Below the pieces are notes generated by a model that was not told where the DNA came from, searched no databases, and saw only the letters and a list, made by a program, of their open reading frames with translations. The position numbers and the translations under genes are program-made. Positions 35,118 to 45,665 of a DNA stretch of 64,000 nucleotides are shown one piece after another. Origin of the DNA: Cyclobacteriaceae bacterium (GTDB taxonomy: Bacteria; Bacteroidota; Bacteroidia; Cytophagales; Cyclobacteriaceae); the NCBI GenBank assembly GCA_013141055.1, contig JABFRS010000001.1:2290567-2354566 (forward strand), in the 5' to 3' direction. How positions within the stretch are numbered: the stretch's first letter is position 1; each line of letters begins with the position of its first letter.

Positions 35118-36293
35118 ATGAAAATTCAGGGACAGATTATTCTAAAAAAAGGCCGGGAAGCCTCCGCAAAAAGATTTCATCCCTGGATTTTTTCTGGCGC
35201 TATTCATTCAATGGAGGGCAAACCCGAAGATGGTGATTGGGTGGAGGTAAAAGATGGATTTAAAAAAACTCTTGGCTTTGGCCACTATCAGAAGGGAACC
35301 ATTACAGTAAGACTGCTTAGCTTTTCTGATCAACCGCCATCGCAAAAGATTTATTCAGAAAAAATACGCAAGGCAGTTGATCAGAGAATCAATACAAATG
35401 TTATCAGCGATCAGACAAATTGCTATCGCTTGATTCACGGTGAAGGAGACGGATTGTCCGGACTGATAGTAGACATCTATAATGGTGTTGCTGTTCTGCA
35501 GGCGCACAGCGCAGGTATGCACAATGATCGTCAGTTGATCACTGAATCAATAAAAGAAGTTCTTCCTGATAGTATCAACGCAGTTTATTATAAAAGTCAA
35601 AGTACTCTACCGGGAAAGACAGACAAAGAATACCTGCATGGAATGAGTCCTGTGCCTCACGTTGTACTCGAACATGGAAACAAGTTTTATGTCGACTGGG
35701 AAGAGGGTCAAAAGACTGGTTTTTTTCTTGATCAAAGAGAGAACAGAATGATGGTAGGCGAAATGGCTAAGGGAAAGAAAGTGTTAAATACCTTCTGTTA
35801 TACCGGAGGATTTTCTGTCTATGCTCTGGCAGGGGGAGCAGAACTTGTTCATTCTGTTGATGCGTCTGAAAAAGCAATAAATCTCACTAAAAAGAATCTT
35901 GAGCTCAATGGATACGATTCAAGCAAGCATCTTAGTGTAGCGGAAGACACTTTTGAATTCTTAAAAGATAAAAAAGATGTTTATGACTTTATCATTCTGG
36001 ATCCTCCCGCTTTCGCGAAACATAAAGACGCACGCCACCAGGCAATGAAAGGATACCAACGGCTTAATGCAGAGGCAATGCGGGTGATAAAACCGGGCGG
36101 GATTATTTTTACCTTTTCATGCTCACAGGTGGTAGACAGACAATTGTTCTATGATACAGTTGTTTCTTCAGCAATTCAATCAGGACGTGAAGTCAAAGTA
36201 CTCCATCAACTGTCACAACCAGCGGATCATCCGATCTCAATGTTTCATCCCGAGGGTGACTATCTGAAAGGGTTGGTTTTGTATGTTAACTAG
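35118..36293 (+). CDS. class I SAM-dependent rRNA (cytosine-C5) methyltransferase, RlmI-like
   Basis: A 391-residue enzyme with an N-terminal PUA domain (about 1-75; FHPWIFSGAIHSMEGKPEDG), a central linker domain, and a Rossmann methyltransferase with VLNTFCYTGGFSVYALAGGA for SAM and LDPPAFAKHKDARHQAMKGY as motif IV. FSCSQVVDR carries the catalytic cysteine. In E. coli RlmI makes m5C1962 in 23S rRNA. It is transcribed alone. Confidence 0.93.
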   Translation: MKIQGQIILKKGREASAKRFHPWIFSGAIHSMEGKPEDGDWVEVKDGFKKTLGFGHYQKGTITVRLLSFSDQPPSQKIYSEKIRKAVDQRINTNVISDQTNCYRLIHGEGDGLSGLIVDIYNGVAVLQAHSAGMHNDRQLITESIKEVLPDSINAVYYKSQSTLPGKTDKEYLHGMSPVPHVVLEHGNKFYVDWEEGQKTGFFLDQRENRMMVGEMAKGKKVLNTFCYTGGFSVYALAGGAELVHSVDASEKAINLTKKNLELNGYDSSKHLSVAEDTFEFLKDKKDVYDFIILDPPAFAKHKDARHQAMKGYQRLNAEAMRVIKPGGIIFTFSCSQVVDRQLFYDTVVSSAIQSGREVKVLHQLSQPADHPISMFHPEGDYLKGLVLYVN

Positions 36294-36464
36294 CACTACC
36301 CTTCAAAACTGACAATACTGCCATTTTGAATGAAATTTAGTCAGGTCAAAAGCGATTTTGGCCTTGAAAACCTACCTGGACGCCTTTTTGATGGTATAGA
36401 TGCAGCCCGATTCGGGGTTATTTTCCGAATGGTTAACTTTAAAACTTAATTACAAACAACAATT

Positions 36465-37043
36465 ATGAGTAAAGGACTAATTACCACCCTGATCATTGTA
36501 GGATCACTGATCGTAGTTTTTGGAGGATTCTTCATGTGGGGAACAGGAGTGTATGACAGTGCAGTCGCAACCCAGGAAGATGTAAATCAGAAATGGGGTG
36601 ATGTGCAGGCAACTTATCAGAGGAGAGCAGATTTAATTCCAAGTTTGGTAGCGACTGTTAAGGGCGCAGCTGAAAACGAAAAATCTATTTTAGTTCAGGT
36701 AACTCAGGCTCGTGCCGGTATTGTTAGTGCGACAACTCCTGAAGAATTGGATCGTGCAGGTAAGCAGATTAATACAGCAATCAATCTTGCATTTGAAGCA
36801 TATCCTCAAATTCGTTCAACAGAAAACTTTTCTGATTTGCAGGCTCAATTAGAAGGAACTGAAAACAGGATCAACGTTGCGCGCGAGCGTTACAACGAGT
36901 CTATAAAAGGATACAACACTTACGTAAGAGGATATTTCAAACGCAAAGCTTTGAGCTGGTTTGGTGATGGCGAAGAGTTTGCCGTAAAGAAAGGGTTTGA
37001 ATCTGCTGCAGGATCTGAAAAAGCACCTGAAGTGAAATTCTAA
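36465..37043 (+). CDS. LemA family protein
   Basis: A 192-residue protein with one N-terminal membrane helix (about 5-27; TLIIVGSLIVVFGGFFMWG) and a helical bundle with the conserved QEDVNQKWGDVQATYQRRAD, LIPSLVATVKG and YPQIRSTENFSDLQAQLEGT segments. LemA proteins are membrane-anchored, with an N-out topology in known members; their function is not settled. Family genes often neighbour TPM-domain proteins, but none is found here. Two tandem hairpins follow the gene. Confidence 0.93.
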   Translation: MSKGLITTLIIVGSLIVVFGGFFMWGTGVYDSAVATQEDVNQKWGDVQATYQRRADLIPSLVATVKGAAENEKSILVQVTQARAGIVSATTPEELDRAGKQINTAINLAFEAYPQIRSTENFSDLQAQLEGTENRINVARERYNESIKGYNTYVRGYFKRKALSWFGDGEEFAVKKGFESAAGSEKAPEVKF

Positions 37044-37078
37044 AATATTCAGACGATCTGAATCGTCTTCCTTAAATA

Positions 37079-37112
37079 AAAAAGCCTGACCGAAAATCGA
37101 TCAGGCTTTTTT
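37079..37112. terminator. bidirectional terminator between lemA and infB
   Basis: AAAAAGCCTGAC-CGA / TCG-ATCAGGCTTTTT, with A-run and T-run on opposite sides, so it can serve both convergent genes. A shorter hairpin (AGACGAT / ATCGTCT, 37051-37068) lies just upstream, after the lemA stop. Confidence 0.9.
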
Positions 37113-37135
37113 TATTCCTGTGAGTTAAAGCAATC

Positions 37136-39862
37136 TTAGTTTTTCTTCACCTCGCGGTTCTCATAGCTTTCGATCACATCACCTATCTGCATGTCATTGA
37201 AGTTCTCAATGCCCATACCGCAATCAAAACCTGTGCGCACTTCACTTACATCGTCCTTGAATCGTTTCAATGTACTGAGCTTACCTGCGTAAACAACAAT
37301 ACCATCACGGATAAGACGAATCGGGTTGGCACGCTTGACAGAACCATCCGTGATCATACAACCCGCTACCGTACCGAACTTGGTAATCTTGAAGACTTCA
37401 CGAACCTCAGCATTACCAACAATAACCTCCTCCATCTCCTTCTCCAGCATACCTTCCATCGCGCTCTTTACATCGTTGATGGCATCGTAAATGATAGAGT
37501 ACAAGCGAATTTCAATCTCTTCTCCATCAGCAAGTCTTCTCGCAGAAGTAGATGGTCTTACCTGGAACCCGACGATGACCGCATCAGATGCTGATGCCAG
37601 CAATACATCAGATTCTGAAATCTGACCAACACCCTTATGGATAATTCCAATCTGGATCTTTGGTGTGGAAAGTTTCAACAATGAATCAGAAAGCGCTTCA
37701 ACAGATCCGTCCACGTCACCCTTCACAATCACATTCAACTGCTTGAATGAACCAATTGCAATACGTCTTCCGATTTCATCCAACGTAATGTGTTTCTTGG
37801 TACGAATGCTTTGCTCACGTACTAGCTGTGCACGCTTGGTTGCAACTTCTCTTGCTTCACGATCTGTTTCGTAAACAGCAAATTTCTCACCCGCCTGAGG
37901 AGCTCCATCCAATCCAAGTACCTGAACTGGTGAAGATGGACCTGCTTCTTTAATTCTTGCGCCGGTATCATCGTACATCGCTTTTACACGCCCGTAGTTA
38001 GAACCAGCAACCATAATATCCCCAACACGAAGTGTTCCGCTCTGCACCATAAGAGTTGATACATAACCGCGACCTTTGTCAAGAGATGCTTCAATGATAG
38101 AACCAATCGCTAAACGATCAGGGTTTGCTTTCAGGTTAAGCATTTCTGACTCAAGGAGAACTTTCTCCAGCAAGTCATCAATTCCCTTTCCTGTCTTGGC
38201 AGAAATTTCCTGGCTTTGATATTTTCCTCCCCATTCTTCAACAAGGATATTATTTTTTGAAAGCGACTCACGTACCTTATCAGGATTCGCTGTAGGCTTG
38301 TCAATTTTATTAATAGCAATGACGATTGGTACACCCGCAACCTGCGCGTGATTGATAGCTTCTTTTGTTTGCGGCATTACATCGTCGTCTGCTGCTACCA
38401 CAATGATAGCAATGTCCGTAAGCTTGGCACCGCGTGCACGCATCGCAGTAAATGCTTCGTGACCCGGAGTATCAAGGAATGCAATCTGCTTACCGCTCTT
38501 CGTTGTTACATCATAGGCTCCGATGTGCTGAGTGATACCACCAGCTTCAGAAGCAACAACTTTTGTATTTCTGATATAATCGAGGAGAGAAGTCTTACCA
38601 TGATCGACGTGACCCATAATGGTAACGATTGGAGCACGAGGCTTCATATCTTCTTCGTCGTCTTCAACTTCTTCGTCTACTGTTTCTTCTTCTGAAGAGA
38701 TGAACTGAACTTCATATCCAAACTCATCCGCAATGACGGTAATAGCTTCTGCGTCCAATCTTTGGTTGATAGACACAAACATTCCAAGTCCCATGCACGT
38801 TGAGATGACCTCATTAACAGAAACGTTCATCATTGATGCCAGATCGTTTGCAGAAATGAATTCTGAAACGCGAAGAATCTTTGAAGCTTCCTGTTCCTGA
38901 AGCAACTTTTCCTCCTGTGCATCTGAAACCGCCTGGCGTTTTTCCTTGCGGTACTTTGCTCCGGAGAATTTCTTCTGACCACCACTTAGCTTAGCAAGTG
39001 TGGCCCTGATTTGATCCTGAATTTCTTTTTCAGAAGGTTCTCCCTTTTGGGCATGCAAAGGAGCACGTCTTGGATTTCCGGTTGCAGGCGTTCCGGTCGC
39101 AGGTGCATTACCCGTTCTTGGAGCTCCCTTGTTTCCGCCTTCATTGGCAGAAGGAATTCTCTTGCGAGGTCTCTTCTTTCTGTCGTCCTGTTGTTGTTTG
39201 TCTTGCTGCGGATTGGATTTCTTCTCAGCAGGAAGTTCAATTTTGCCCAACACGTTTAAGCCCTGAAGCTTTTCAGCTTTAGCTTTGATCAACTCTAATT
39301 CAGGAGGAGCTTCAACAACTGGAGTAACGACTTCCTCTTTCTTTGGAGCCTCTTCTTTAACCTCTTTTACTGGCTTGGTTTCTTTTACTTCTTTCGGCTC
39401 TTTAACAGCCTTAGGTTTTACTTCTTTTGTTTCTTTAGGCTCTTCCTTCTTTTTCTTTTCAAGGTCAATCTTGCCTAGTACTTTAATACCTTCAAGCTTC
39501 GCGGTTTCACGCTCGACTTTTTCAGGCTGCTTTGCTTCTTCCTTTGCCTTGATCTCTTTCGAGCCAAGGTTCTTGATCATGATGTTATCATCCTCCTCTG
39601 TTTTCTTACGAACAGGTTCTGGTTGAATGGTCAGATTCTCAGCATGCTTTGTACCAATAGTAAGTCCTGATGCTTCAATTTTTTCTGAAGCAGACGCAGC
39701 AAACTCCTTCGACAGCATGGCAAACTGTTCCGGTGAGAGTTTTGTGTTCGGATTGTTTTCTACGGTGAAGCCTTTCTTCGCCAAGAAATCCAATATGGTG
39801 TTGTGACCCACATTGAGTTTTCTAGACGCTTGCCCCAGCCTTATCATTTTTTCTTCTGCCAT
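37136..39862 (-). CDS. infB: translation initiation factor IF-2
   Basis: A 908-residue GTPase that places initiator tRNA on the 30S subunit. It has an N-terminal IF2_N helix domain, a long low-complexity Lys/Glu/Pro-rich region (about 90-300), and a second IF2_N-like unit (about 330-380). The G domain follows, with [16 protein letters not shown] (G1), DTPGHEAF (G3) and INKIDKP (G4), and then domains II, III and C2. The ATG at 39862 is preferred over an in-frame TTG two codons upstream. It is third in the rimP-nusA-infB operon, 49 bases after nusA. Confidence 0.97.
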   Translation of the reverse strand: MAEEKMIRLGQASRKLNVGHNTILDFLAKKGFTVENNPNTKLSPEQFAMLSKEFAASASEKIEASGLTIGTKHAENLTIQPEPVRKKTEEDDNIMIKNLGSKEIKAKEEAKQPEKVERETAKLEGIKVLGKIDLEKKKKEEPKETKEVKPKAVKEPKEVKETKPVKEVKEEAPKKEEVVTPVVEAPPELELIKAKAEKLQGLNVLGKIELPAEKKSNPQQDKQQQDDRKKRPRKRIPSANEGGNKGAPRTGNAPATGTPATGNPRRAPLHAQKGEPSEKEIQDQIRATLAKLSGGQKKFSGAKYRKEKRQAVSDAQEEKLLQEQEASKILRVSEFISANDLASMMNVSVNEVISTCMGLGMFVSINQRLDAEAITVIADEFGYEVQFISSEEETVDEEVEDDEEDMKPRAPIVTIMGHVDHGKTSLLDYIRNTKVVASEAGGITQHIGAYDVTTKSGKQIAFLDTPGHEAFTAMRARGAKLTDIAIIVVAADDDVMPQTKEAINHAQVAGVPIVIAINKIDKPTANPDKVRESLSKNNILVEEWGGKYQSQEISAKTGKGIDDLLEKVLLESEMLNLKANPDRLAIGSIIEASLDKGRGYVSTLMVQSGTLRVGDIMVAGSNYGRVKAMYDDTGARIKEAGPSSPVQVLGLDGAPQAGEKFAVYETDREAREVATKRAQLVREQSIRTKKHITLDEIGRRIAIGSFKQLNVIVKGDVDGSVEALSDSLLKLSTPKIQIGIIHKGVGQISESDVLLASASDAVIVGFQVRPSTSARRLADGEEIEIRLYSIIYDAINDVKSAMEGMLEKEMEEVIVGNAEVREVFKITKFGTVAGCMITDGSVKRANPIRLIRDGIVVYAGKLSTLKRFKDDVSEVRTGFDCGMGIENFNDMQIGDVIESYENREVKKN

Positions 39863-39911
39863 GCTCAAAGTTGACTATGTTTTTTCTTATTAATGTGATT
39901 ATTATATGAAT

Positions 39912-41159
39912 TTATTCAAATTCCTTGCTCAAAACAGCCACAACATTTTCTACTGTCTCCTCTTCAAGGTCAGTTCTGCGAACTAATTCTTCCTTGTTAA
40001 GAGCCAATACACTCTTTGCGGTATCAAGTCCGATCTGCTTAAGCTGATCGATAACCCAGCTTTCAATTTCGTCTGAGAATTCGTCAAGATCCACATCTTC
40101 TTCACCGGCGGTTTGTTCACCAAGTTCACGGAAGACATCAATCTCCATACCTACTAAGCGGCTTGCTAATTTGATATTAAGCCCGCCTTTACCAATCGCT
40201 AAGGATACCTGATCAGGTTTCAGATAAACAGAAACACGGTTAGTGTCCTTATCAATTTTAAGATTTACAATTTTCGCCGGACTCAGGGCACGCTGAATAA
40301 ACAACTCAAGATTTTCAGTATAGTTGATTACGTCGATGTTTTCATTTTGCAATTCACGAACGATAGCGTGAATACGTGATCCCTTCATACCTACGCAAGC
40401 TCCAACCGGATCAATACGATCATCATATGATTCAACGGCAACCTTTGCGCGCTCTCCTGGCTCACGAACAGCTTTCTTGATAGTGATCAAACCATCATAA
40501 ACTTCAGGAACTTCCTGTTCAAACAAGCGCTCCAATAACACAGGAGATGTTCTTGAAAGAACAATCTTTGGATTGCCATTCACCATTTCAACTTTGTGAA
40601 CAATCGCTCTTACATTTTCTCCCTTACGGTAACGATCCTTAGGAATTTGTTCGTTGCGGGGAATTGAAATTTCATTTCCTTCTGCATCCGTTAATAATAC
40701 CTCACGGCTCAAAACCTGATATACTTCTCCAGTGATGATCTCACCGACAATCTCCTTGTATTTCTGGAAAAGAATGTCTTTTTCCAGGTCTTTGACTTTT
40801 TGCATAAGCGTTTGACGTGCAGTAGTTACTGCGCGACGACCGAAGTGCTCAATTTCAATTGGCTCAGAAACTTCTTCTCCCACTTCGAAATCAGGTTCAA
40901 TCTTTTGAGCTTCTGACAAGCTGATTTTGTCATGTTCCCAGATATCTTCCGAGTCGTCGTCGACGATCTCACGAATGCGGTAGATTTCCAAGTCACCTTT
41001 ATCCGCGTTAATGATAATATCAAAGTTGTCATCATTGACATACTTCTTTTTGATCATAGTGCGAAATACATCTTCCAGGATCCGGATCATGGTAGGCCGG
41101 TCGATGTTTTTTTGCTTGGCGAAGTCGGCAAACGACTCAATTAAATTTGATATGTCCAT
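39912..41159 (-). CDS. nusA: transcription termination/antitermination protein NusA
   Basis: A 415-residue protein with the N-terminal RNAP-binding domain (about 1-130), S1 (about 135-200; GEIITGEVYQVLSREVLLTD) and two KH domains (DPVGACVGMKGSRIHAIVRE; VSLAIGKGGLNIKLASRLVG). A single short helix-hairpin-helix repeat near the end (LVRRTDLEEETVENVVAVLS) replaces the two acidic repeats of E. coli NusA, as is usual for this phylum. It starts 6 bases after rimP. NusA modulates pausing and termination, which makes the leader hairpin of its own operon of interest. Confidence 0.97.
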   Translation of the reverse strand: MDISNLIESFADFAKQKNIDRPTMIRILEDVFRTMIKKKYVNDDNFDIIINADKGDLEIYRIREIVDDDSEDIWEHDKISLSEAQKIEPDFEVGEEVSEPIEIEHFGRRAVTTARQTLMQKVKDLEKDILFQKYKEIVGEIITGEVYQVLSREVLLTDAEGNEISIPRNEQIPKDRYRKGENVRAIVHKVEMVNGNPKIVLSRTSPVLLERLFEQEVPEVYDGLITIKKAVREPGERAKVAVESYDDRIDPVGACVGMKGSRIHAIVRELQNENIDVINYTENLELFIQRALSPAKIVNLKIDKDTNRVSVYLKPDQVSLAIGKGGLNIKLASRLVGMEIDVFRELGEQTAGEEDVDLDEFSDEIESWVIDQLKQIGLDTAKSVLALNKEELVRRTDLEEETVENVVAVLSKEFE

Positions 41160-41165
41160 CTTAGA

Positions 41166-41630
41166 TTATTTAAACGAAACCATTACAAATGCTCTTTCTA
41201 TTTCTTCATAGGGTAGGATCATCTCTTTTTCAACGATGATTTTTCCCTCTTTAACTTCTTCTGCTAATACGATCTTGTCGTCGTCGGCGTGGATCAATTT
41301 TCCCTGGATAATACTCTTGTCTTTTCGGTGAATCTTAAACCCACGTCCGATATTCTTCTGGTACTGTCTCTTCAACTTCAGCGGATGATCCAATCCTGGA
41401 GTAGATACTTCCAGCGTATAGCTTTCCGCCTCAAAATTTATCTCGTCAAGTTTTTCAGAAACTACTCTGCTGATCCGGGTACAATCATCGATCGTAACAC
41501 CCTTGTCGCCGTCAATGATTATCGAGATTTTAGAGAAATTTCGGTTAGAAGCCACAATTTCCACTAAAAACAGCCCTGGATCCTGTAGGCTCGCCTCCAC
41601 CAACTCTGTCAATTTTGCCTTAATGTCCAT
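41166..41630 (-). CDS. rimP: ribosome maturation factor RimP
   Basis: A 154-residue protein needed for 30S maturation. The N-terminal domain has ISIIIDGDKGVTIDDCTRIS and the beginning of the SH3-like domain has YTLEVSTPGLDHPLKLKRQY, both family signatures. It is the first gene of the operon, with a promoter at 41693-41724 and a strong hairpin between promoter and start. Confidence 0.95.
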   Translation of the reverse strand: MDIKAKLTELVEASLQDPGLFLVEIVASNRNFSKISIIIDGDKGVTIDDCTRISRVVSEKLDEINFEAESYTLEVSTPGLDHPLKLKRQYQKNIGRGFKIHRKDKSIIQGKLIHADDDKIVLAEEVKEGKIIVEKEMILPYEEIERAFVMVSFK

Positions 41631-41642
41631 TTTTCTATAAAG

Positions 41643-41670
41643 AAAGAGGGGACTTTTGGGTCCCCTCTTT
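41643..41670 (-). promoter_or_regulatory. leader hairpin ahead of rimP-nusA-infB, attenuator-like
   Basis: On the minus strand AAAGAGGGGAC / GTCCCCTCTTT is a perfect 11-bp stem with a 6-base loop, followed by CTTTATAG. It sits in the roughly 57-base leader between the predicted transcription start and the rimP ATG, 12 bases before the ATG. Because the 3' arm ends in a T-rich run it could act as an intrinsic terminator, or it could occlude the ribosome site. Regulation by NusA, as known for the E. coli nusA operon leader, is an inference. Confidence 0.65.
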
Positions 41671-41692
41671 GACTTTTTCCTCAGAAGTATGA

Positions 41693-41724
41693 CAAAGGTA
41701 TGCCTTTTTATTTTTTATCGCAAA
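41693..41724 (-). promoter_or_regulatory. primary-sigma promoter for rimP-nusA-infB
   Basis: On the minus strand TTTG (41724-41721), a 20-base spacer and TACCTTTG (41700-41693) match the Bacteroidota -33/-7 consensus TTTG-N19..20-TAnnTTTG in every fixed position. Confidence 0.75.
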
Positions 41725-41763
41725 TTATTGTGTTCTTTGGCCGTTTAAGCCACATTTCATTTC

Positions 41764-42756
41764 ATGATCAGGCCAGTTTTTCTCATCCTTCTGATTGGAT
41801 TTTTAGCCTCCTGCGGTAAAAAGGAGAAGCCAGTAGAAGAAACACCACAGCGCCTTATCAAGGTGCCTATTTTCAATGCGGATTCTGCATTTTGGTTTAC
41901 CGAGAAGCAGGTAAAATTCGGGCCCAGAATCCCCAACTCACCAGCACACAAAACCACTGGCGATTATCTGACAACGACTCTCAAAAACTATGGAGCTTCT
42001 GTCATTACTCAGGAGTTTGAATCAAATTCTTTCGATGGTAAAAAACTCTTTCTCAGAAATATCATAGCAAGTTTTTATCCGGAGAAGCAGAAGAGAATTT
42101 TATTGGCAGCGCATTGGGATACCCGACCTTTCTCCGATAAAGACAAGGATAAACCGGATGCAAAATTTGATGGCGCCAATGATGGTGCTAGTGGAGTAGC
42201 CGTGTTGCTGGAAGTAGCTCGCACCTTATCTCAAAATTCTGCACCCGATACGGGTATTGATATTATCTTATTTGATGGTGAAGACTGGGGTGAAAAAGAA
42301 AATGCTTCCGGCAGAATTCAACCTCCGCAGGGATTGAATTCCTGGTGGTGCCTTGGCTCACAATATTGGGGGAAACATAAACACAAGCCGAACTATACTG
42401 CTTACTATGGTATTCTTCTTGATATGGTGGGAGCGCAGGGAACGCATTTTTTTCAGGAGGGATACTCAATGGAGTATGCGCCAAAGATTGTTGATAAAGT
42501 CTGGAACACTGCTGCGCGTCTTGGTCATGGATCCTTATTTGTAAGACAAAAGAATGGAAGCATCACCGATGATCACGTTTATGTAAACGAGCTCGCGAAA
42601 ATTCCAATGATTGATATTATTCCGTATGATCCGTCATCCGGATCGTTTGGCGATTACCACCACACTCAAAAAGATAACATGTCAGTGATCAGTAAAGAAA
42701 CACTTGGCGCCGTCGGCAATGTGTTGATGAATGTGATCTATTACGAAGGACAATAG
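41764..42756 (+). CDS. M28 family metallopeptidase / glutaminyl cyclase-like lipoprotein
   Basis: A 330-residue lipoprotein (lipobox FLASC, Cys17). The M28 zinc site is visible as AAHWDTRPF (His), GANDGASGV (Asp), FDGEDWG (Glu pair position: Glu-Asp), LLDMVG (Asp) and DYHHTQKD (His). The wide GANDGASGVAVLLEVARTL pattern and FDGED are shared with bacterial glutaminyl-peptide cyclotransferases of the M28 fold, so it could be either an aminopeptidase or a QC that forms N-terminal pyroglutamate. It is transcribed alone, divergent from rimP and convergent with rfbA. Confidence 0.88.
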   Translation: MIRPVFLILLIGFLASCGKKEKPVEETPQRLIKVPIFNADSAFWFTEKQVKFGPRIPNSPAHKTTGDYLTTTLKNYGASVITQEFESNSFDGKKLFLRNIIASFYPEKQKRILLAAHWDTRPFSDKDKDKPDAKFDGANDGASGVAVLLEVARTLSQNSAPDTGIDIILFDGEDWGEKENASGRIQPPQGLNSWWCLGSQYWGKHKHKPNYTAYYGILLDMVGAQGTHFFQEGYSMEYAPKIVDKVWNTAARLGHGSLFVRQKNGSITDDHVYVNELAKIPMIDIIPYDPSSGSFGDYHHTQKDNMSVISKETLGAVGNVLMNVIYYEGQ

Positions 42757-43620
42757 TTATTGCTCAAGAATACTTTTGAGATAGACACCGTATCCACTTT
42801 TTTCGAGAGGCTTTGCAAGCTTTAACAATTGTTCGGCATCAATGAACTTCATTCGATAAGCGATCTCTTCAATACATCCTATCTTCAATCCCTGACGCTG
42901 CTCAATCACCTGAATAAAGTTTCCGGCCTGCATCAGTGAGTCAAATGTTCCCGTATCAAGCCATGCTGTGCCACGACTCATTGTTCCAACGCGAAGTTTT
43001 CCTCTTTTCAGATAGACATTATTGACATCTGTTATCTCAAGTTCTCCTCGTGGACTTGGTTTCAAAGCTTTTGCAATCGCCACCACTTCATTGTCATAGA
43101 AATAAAGACCTGGTACTGCAAAATTCGACTTTGGATTCTTTGGCTTTTCTTCAATAGAGATTGCTTTCTTGTTCTCATCAAATTCAACAACACCATATCT
43201 CTCAGGGTCATGCACATGATATGCAAATACAACTCCTCCATCAGGATTAGTATTCTCACGAAGTAATTCAATAAGTCCTGAGCCGTAAAAAACATTGTCA
43301 CCCAGCACTAAGGCAACTTTTTCTTTGCCGATAAATTTTTCGCCGATGATGAACGCCTGAGCAAGACCATCAGGAGTTGGTTGCTCAGCGTAGGAGATCT
43401 CACAACCAATTTGTTTGCCATCACCCAGCAAGCGTTTAAAAAATGGAAGATCAAAAGGAGTGGAGATGATAAGGATTTCGCGGATGCCAGCCATCATCAG
43501 GATAGACAATGGATAATAAACCATTGGCTTGTCATACAGAGGCATAAGTTGTTTGCTCATGACCAGCGTAAGCGGATGTAAGCGGGTGCCTGACCCTCCG
43601 GCAAGAATAATTCCTTTCAT
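42757..43620 (-). CDS. rfbA: glucose-1-phosphate thymidylyltransferase
   Basis: A 287-residue nucleotidyltransferase that makes dTDP-glucose. The N-terminal signature [33 protein letters not shown] and [15 protein letters not shown] are typical of RmlA/RfbA. It is the last gene of the nucleotide-sugar operon, 3 bases after rfbB. rfbC and rfbD, which would complete dTDP-rhamnose synthesis, are not adjacent. Confidence 0.96.
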   Translation of the reverse strand: MKGIILAGGSGTRLHPLTLVMSKQLMPLYDKPMVYYPLSILMMAGIREILIISTPFDLPFFKRLLGDGKQIGCEISYAEQPTPDGLAQAFIIGEKFIGKEKVALVLGDNVFYGSGLIELLRENTNPDGGVVFAYHVHDPERYGVVEFDENKKAISIEEKPKNPKSNFAVPGLYFYDNEVVAIAKALKPSPRGELEITDVNNVYLKRGKLRVGTMSRGTAWLDTGTFDSLMQAGNFIQVIEQRQGLKIGCIEEIAYRMKFIDAEQLLKLAKPLEKSGYGVYLKSILEQ

Positions 43621-43623
43621 GTT

Positions 43624-44679
43624 CTATCGGTTATGGTACATGCTTTTATAATACTCGCGGTAAGCGCCAGATGTTACATTGTCTAGCCACTCACGGTTGT
43701 TGAGGAACCAGTCAACTGTTTTTTCCAGACCTGTTGGGAAATCTATAGATGGTTTCCAACCCAACTCGCGTTGAAGCTTGGAAGAGTCAATAGCATATCT
43801 CAGATCGTGACCGGCTCTGTCTTTTACGTAGGTGATTAGCTTTTCTGAGGTGCCAGCTTCGCGCTTAAGTTTTTTATCCATGATCTGACAAAGCAGCATG
43901 ACAAGATCAATGTTCTTCCATTCGTTATTACCACCAATGTTATAAACTTCTCCTACTTTCCCCTTTTCGAAAATAGTATGAATAGCACTTGCGTGATCTT
44001 CAACATAAAGCCAGTCGCGGACGTTTTCACCTTTTCCATAAACCGGAAGCGGCTTGCTATTAATGATGTTGAAGATCATCAATGGAATAAGCTTTTCAGG
44101 AAAATGATTCGGGCCATAATTATTGGAACAGCGACTGATAATTACCGGCAATCCAAAGCTGCTATGAAAAGCGCTGACGAAATGATCGCTGCCAGTCTTT
44201 GATGCTGAATAGGGAGAACGTGGATCAACAGGAGTTTCCTCTGTAAAGTATCCACCATTATCCAGTGAACCATACACCTCATCTGTTGAGATGTGATAGA
44301 ATAATTTGTTTGCGAAATTATCCTTCCAGCTTACCCGGCATGCCTGCAATAGATTGAGTGTGCCAACGATGTTCGTTACTGCGAATTCGGCAGGATTTTC
44401 AAGGGAGCGATCAACATGTGATTCTGCAGCAAGGTGGATAACGCCATCAAATTGCTCCTTGATAAACAGTTCTTTGAGGAATTCATAATCCACAATGTCT
44501 CCTTTAACGAACCGGTAATTCTTCTCGCTTTCCACCTCCCGGAGATTTTCAAGATTACCAGCATAAGTAAGTTTGTCAAGATTAACAATTGAGTAATCAG
44601 GATGCTTCTTAACAAAAAGTCTGACGACATGAGATCCGATAAAACCGGCTCCTCCTGTGATTAATATTTTTTTACTCAT
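43624..44679 (-). CDS. rfbB: dTDP-glucose 4,6-dehydratase
   Basis: A 351-residue extended SDR with NAD motif [16 protein letters not shown], catalytic region [10 protein letters not shown] (Thr-Asp-Glu) and YSASK (Tyr-x3-Lys). It converts dTDP-glucose to dTDP-4-keto-6-deoxyglucose, the branch point to rhamnose and other deoxysugars. It overlaps the upstream epimerase-like gene by four bases. Confidence 0.96.
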   Translation of the reverse strand: MSKKILITGGAGFIGSHVVRLFVKKHPDYSIVNLDKLTYAGNLENLREVESEKNYRFVKGDIVDYEFLKELFIKEQFDGVIHLAAESHVDRSLENPAEFAVTNIVGTLNLLQACRVSWKDNFANKLFYHISTDEVYGSLDNGGYFTEETPVDPRSPYSASKTGSDHFVSAFHSSFGLPVIISRCSNNYGPNHFPEKLIPLMIFNIINSKPLPVYGKGENVRDWLYVEDHASAIHTIFEKGKVGEVYNIGGNNEWKNIDLVMLLCQIMDKKLKREAGTSEKLITYVKDRAGHDLRYAIDSSKLQRELGWKPSIDFPTGLEKTVDWFLNNREWLDNVTSGAYREYYKSMYHNR

Positions 44680-45665
44680 CGTGTGTATGCTTCAAAATTC
44701 TTATGGTCACGTTGGTATAGATCTTCCTGTGACAATGTTTTAAAATAATCGTACGTGATTTTTAAACCTTCAGCTCTGGAAACTTTCGGCTCCCATCCAA
44801 GAAGCTGTTTTGCTTTTGTAATGTCCGGCTGACGTTGCTTAGGATCATCTTTAGGGAAACCTTTGTAAATAATTTTTTGTGATGTACCTGTTAATTTGAT
44901 TACCTCCTTGGCAAAATCAAGGATTGTTATCTCGTCGGGGTTTCCAACATTTACTGGCAACGCATAATCCGACATGAGTAGTCTGTAAATACCTTCCACC
45001 AGATCATCCACGTAACAAAACGAACGCGTTTGCAAACCATCACCAAAGACAGTCAAATCTTCTCCACGCAACGCTTGCCCTATAAAAGCTGGGAGCACGC
45101 GGCCATCATTCAGGCGCATGCGCGGACCGTATGTATTGAATATCCGTATGATCCTGGTTTCAACCTGATGATACGTGTGATAAGCCATCGTAATAGCTTC
45201 CTGAAACCTTTTTGCCTCATCATAAACTCCCCTTGGACCCACTGGATTCACATTTCCATAATATTCTTCCACCTGAGGGTGAACGATAGGATCTCCATAA
45301 ACTTCGGAAGTGGAGGCTACAAGAATTCTTGATTTTTTGGCACGGGCCAGTCCAAGAAGATTATGAGTTCCTAACGAACTTACCTTGAGCGTTTGAATGG
45401 GAATCTTTAAATAATCAATCGGGCTGGCGGGGGAGGCAAAGTGAAGAATGTAGGCAAGATCACCAGGGACATGGACAAATTTTGAAACATCGTGATGATG
45501 AAACTCAAAATTTTCCAGATGAAATAGATGCTGAATGTTCTTCAGCTCACCTGTTATCAGGTTATCCATAGCAATCACATGATAGCCTTCTTTGATGAAC
45601 CTGTCACAAAGATGAGAGCCGAGGAAGCCTGCACCTCCAGTAATTAAAACTTTTTGTTTAGGCAT
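44676..45665 (-). CDS. UDP-glucuronate decarboxylase (UDP-xylose synthase) family protein
   Basis: A 329-residue SDR with NAD motif [25 protein letters not shown] and the UXS-type [20 protein letters not shown] carrying Tyr-x3-Lys. This family decarboxylates UDP-glucuronate to UDP-xylose. The product of the upstream ugd gene, UDP-glucuronate, is its expected substrate, and the genes overlap by eight bases. Confidence 0.92.
   Translation of the reverse strand: MPKQKVLITGGAGFLGSHLCDRFIKEGYHVIAMDNLITGELKNIQHLFHLENFEFHHHDVSKFVHVPGDLAYILHFASPASPIDYLKIPIQTLKVSSLGTHNLLGLARAKKSRILVASTSEVYGDPIVHPQVEEYYGNVNPVGPRGVYDEAKRFQEAITMAYHTYHQVETRIIRIFNTYGPRMRLNDGRVLPAFIGQALRGEDLTVFGDGLQTRSFCYVDDLVEGIYRLLMSDYALPVNVGNPDEITILDFAKEVIKLTGTSQKIIYKGFPKDDPKQRQPDITKAKQLLGWEPKVSRAEGLKITYDYFKTLSQEDLYQRDHKNFEAYTR

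Noticed and set aside
39011-39626. Plus-strand frames inside the infB N-terminal region
   Set aside because: They arise from the Lys/Glu-rich low-complexity coding of IF-2 read in reverse and encode Ser/Phe-rich chance proteins.
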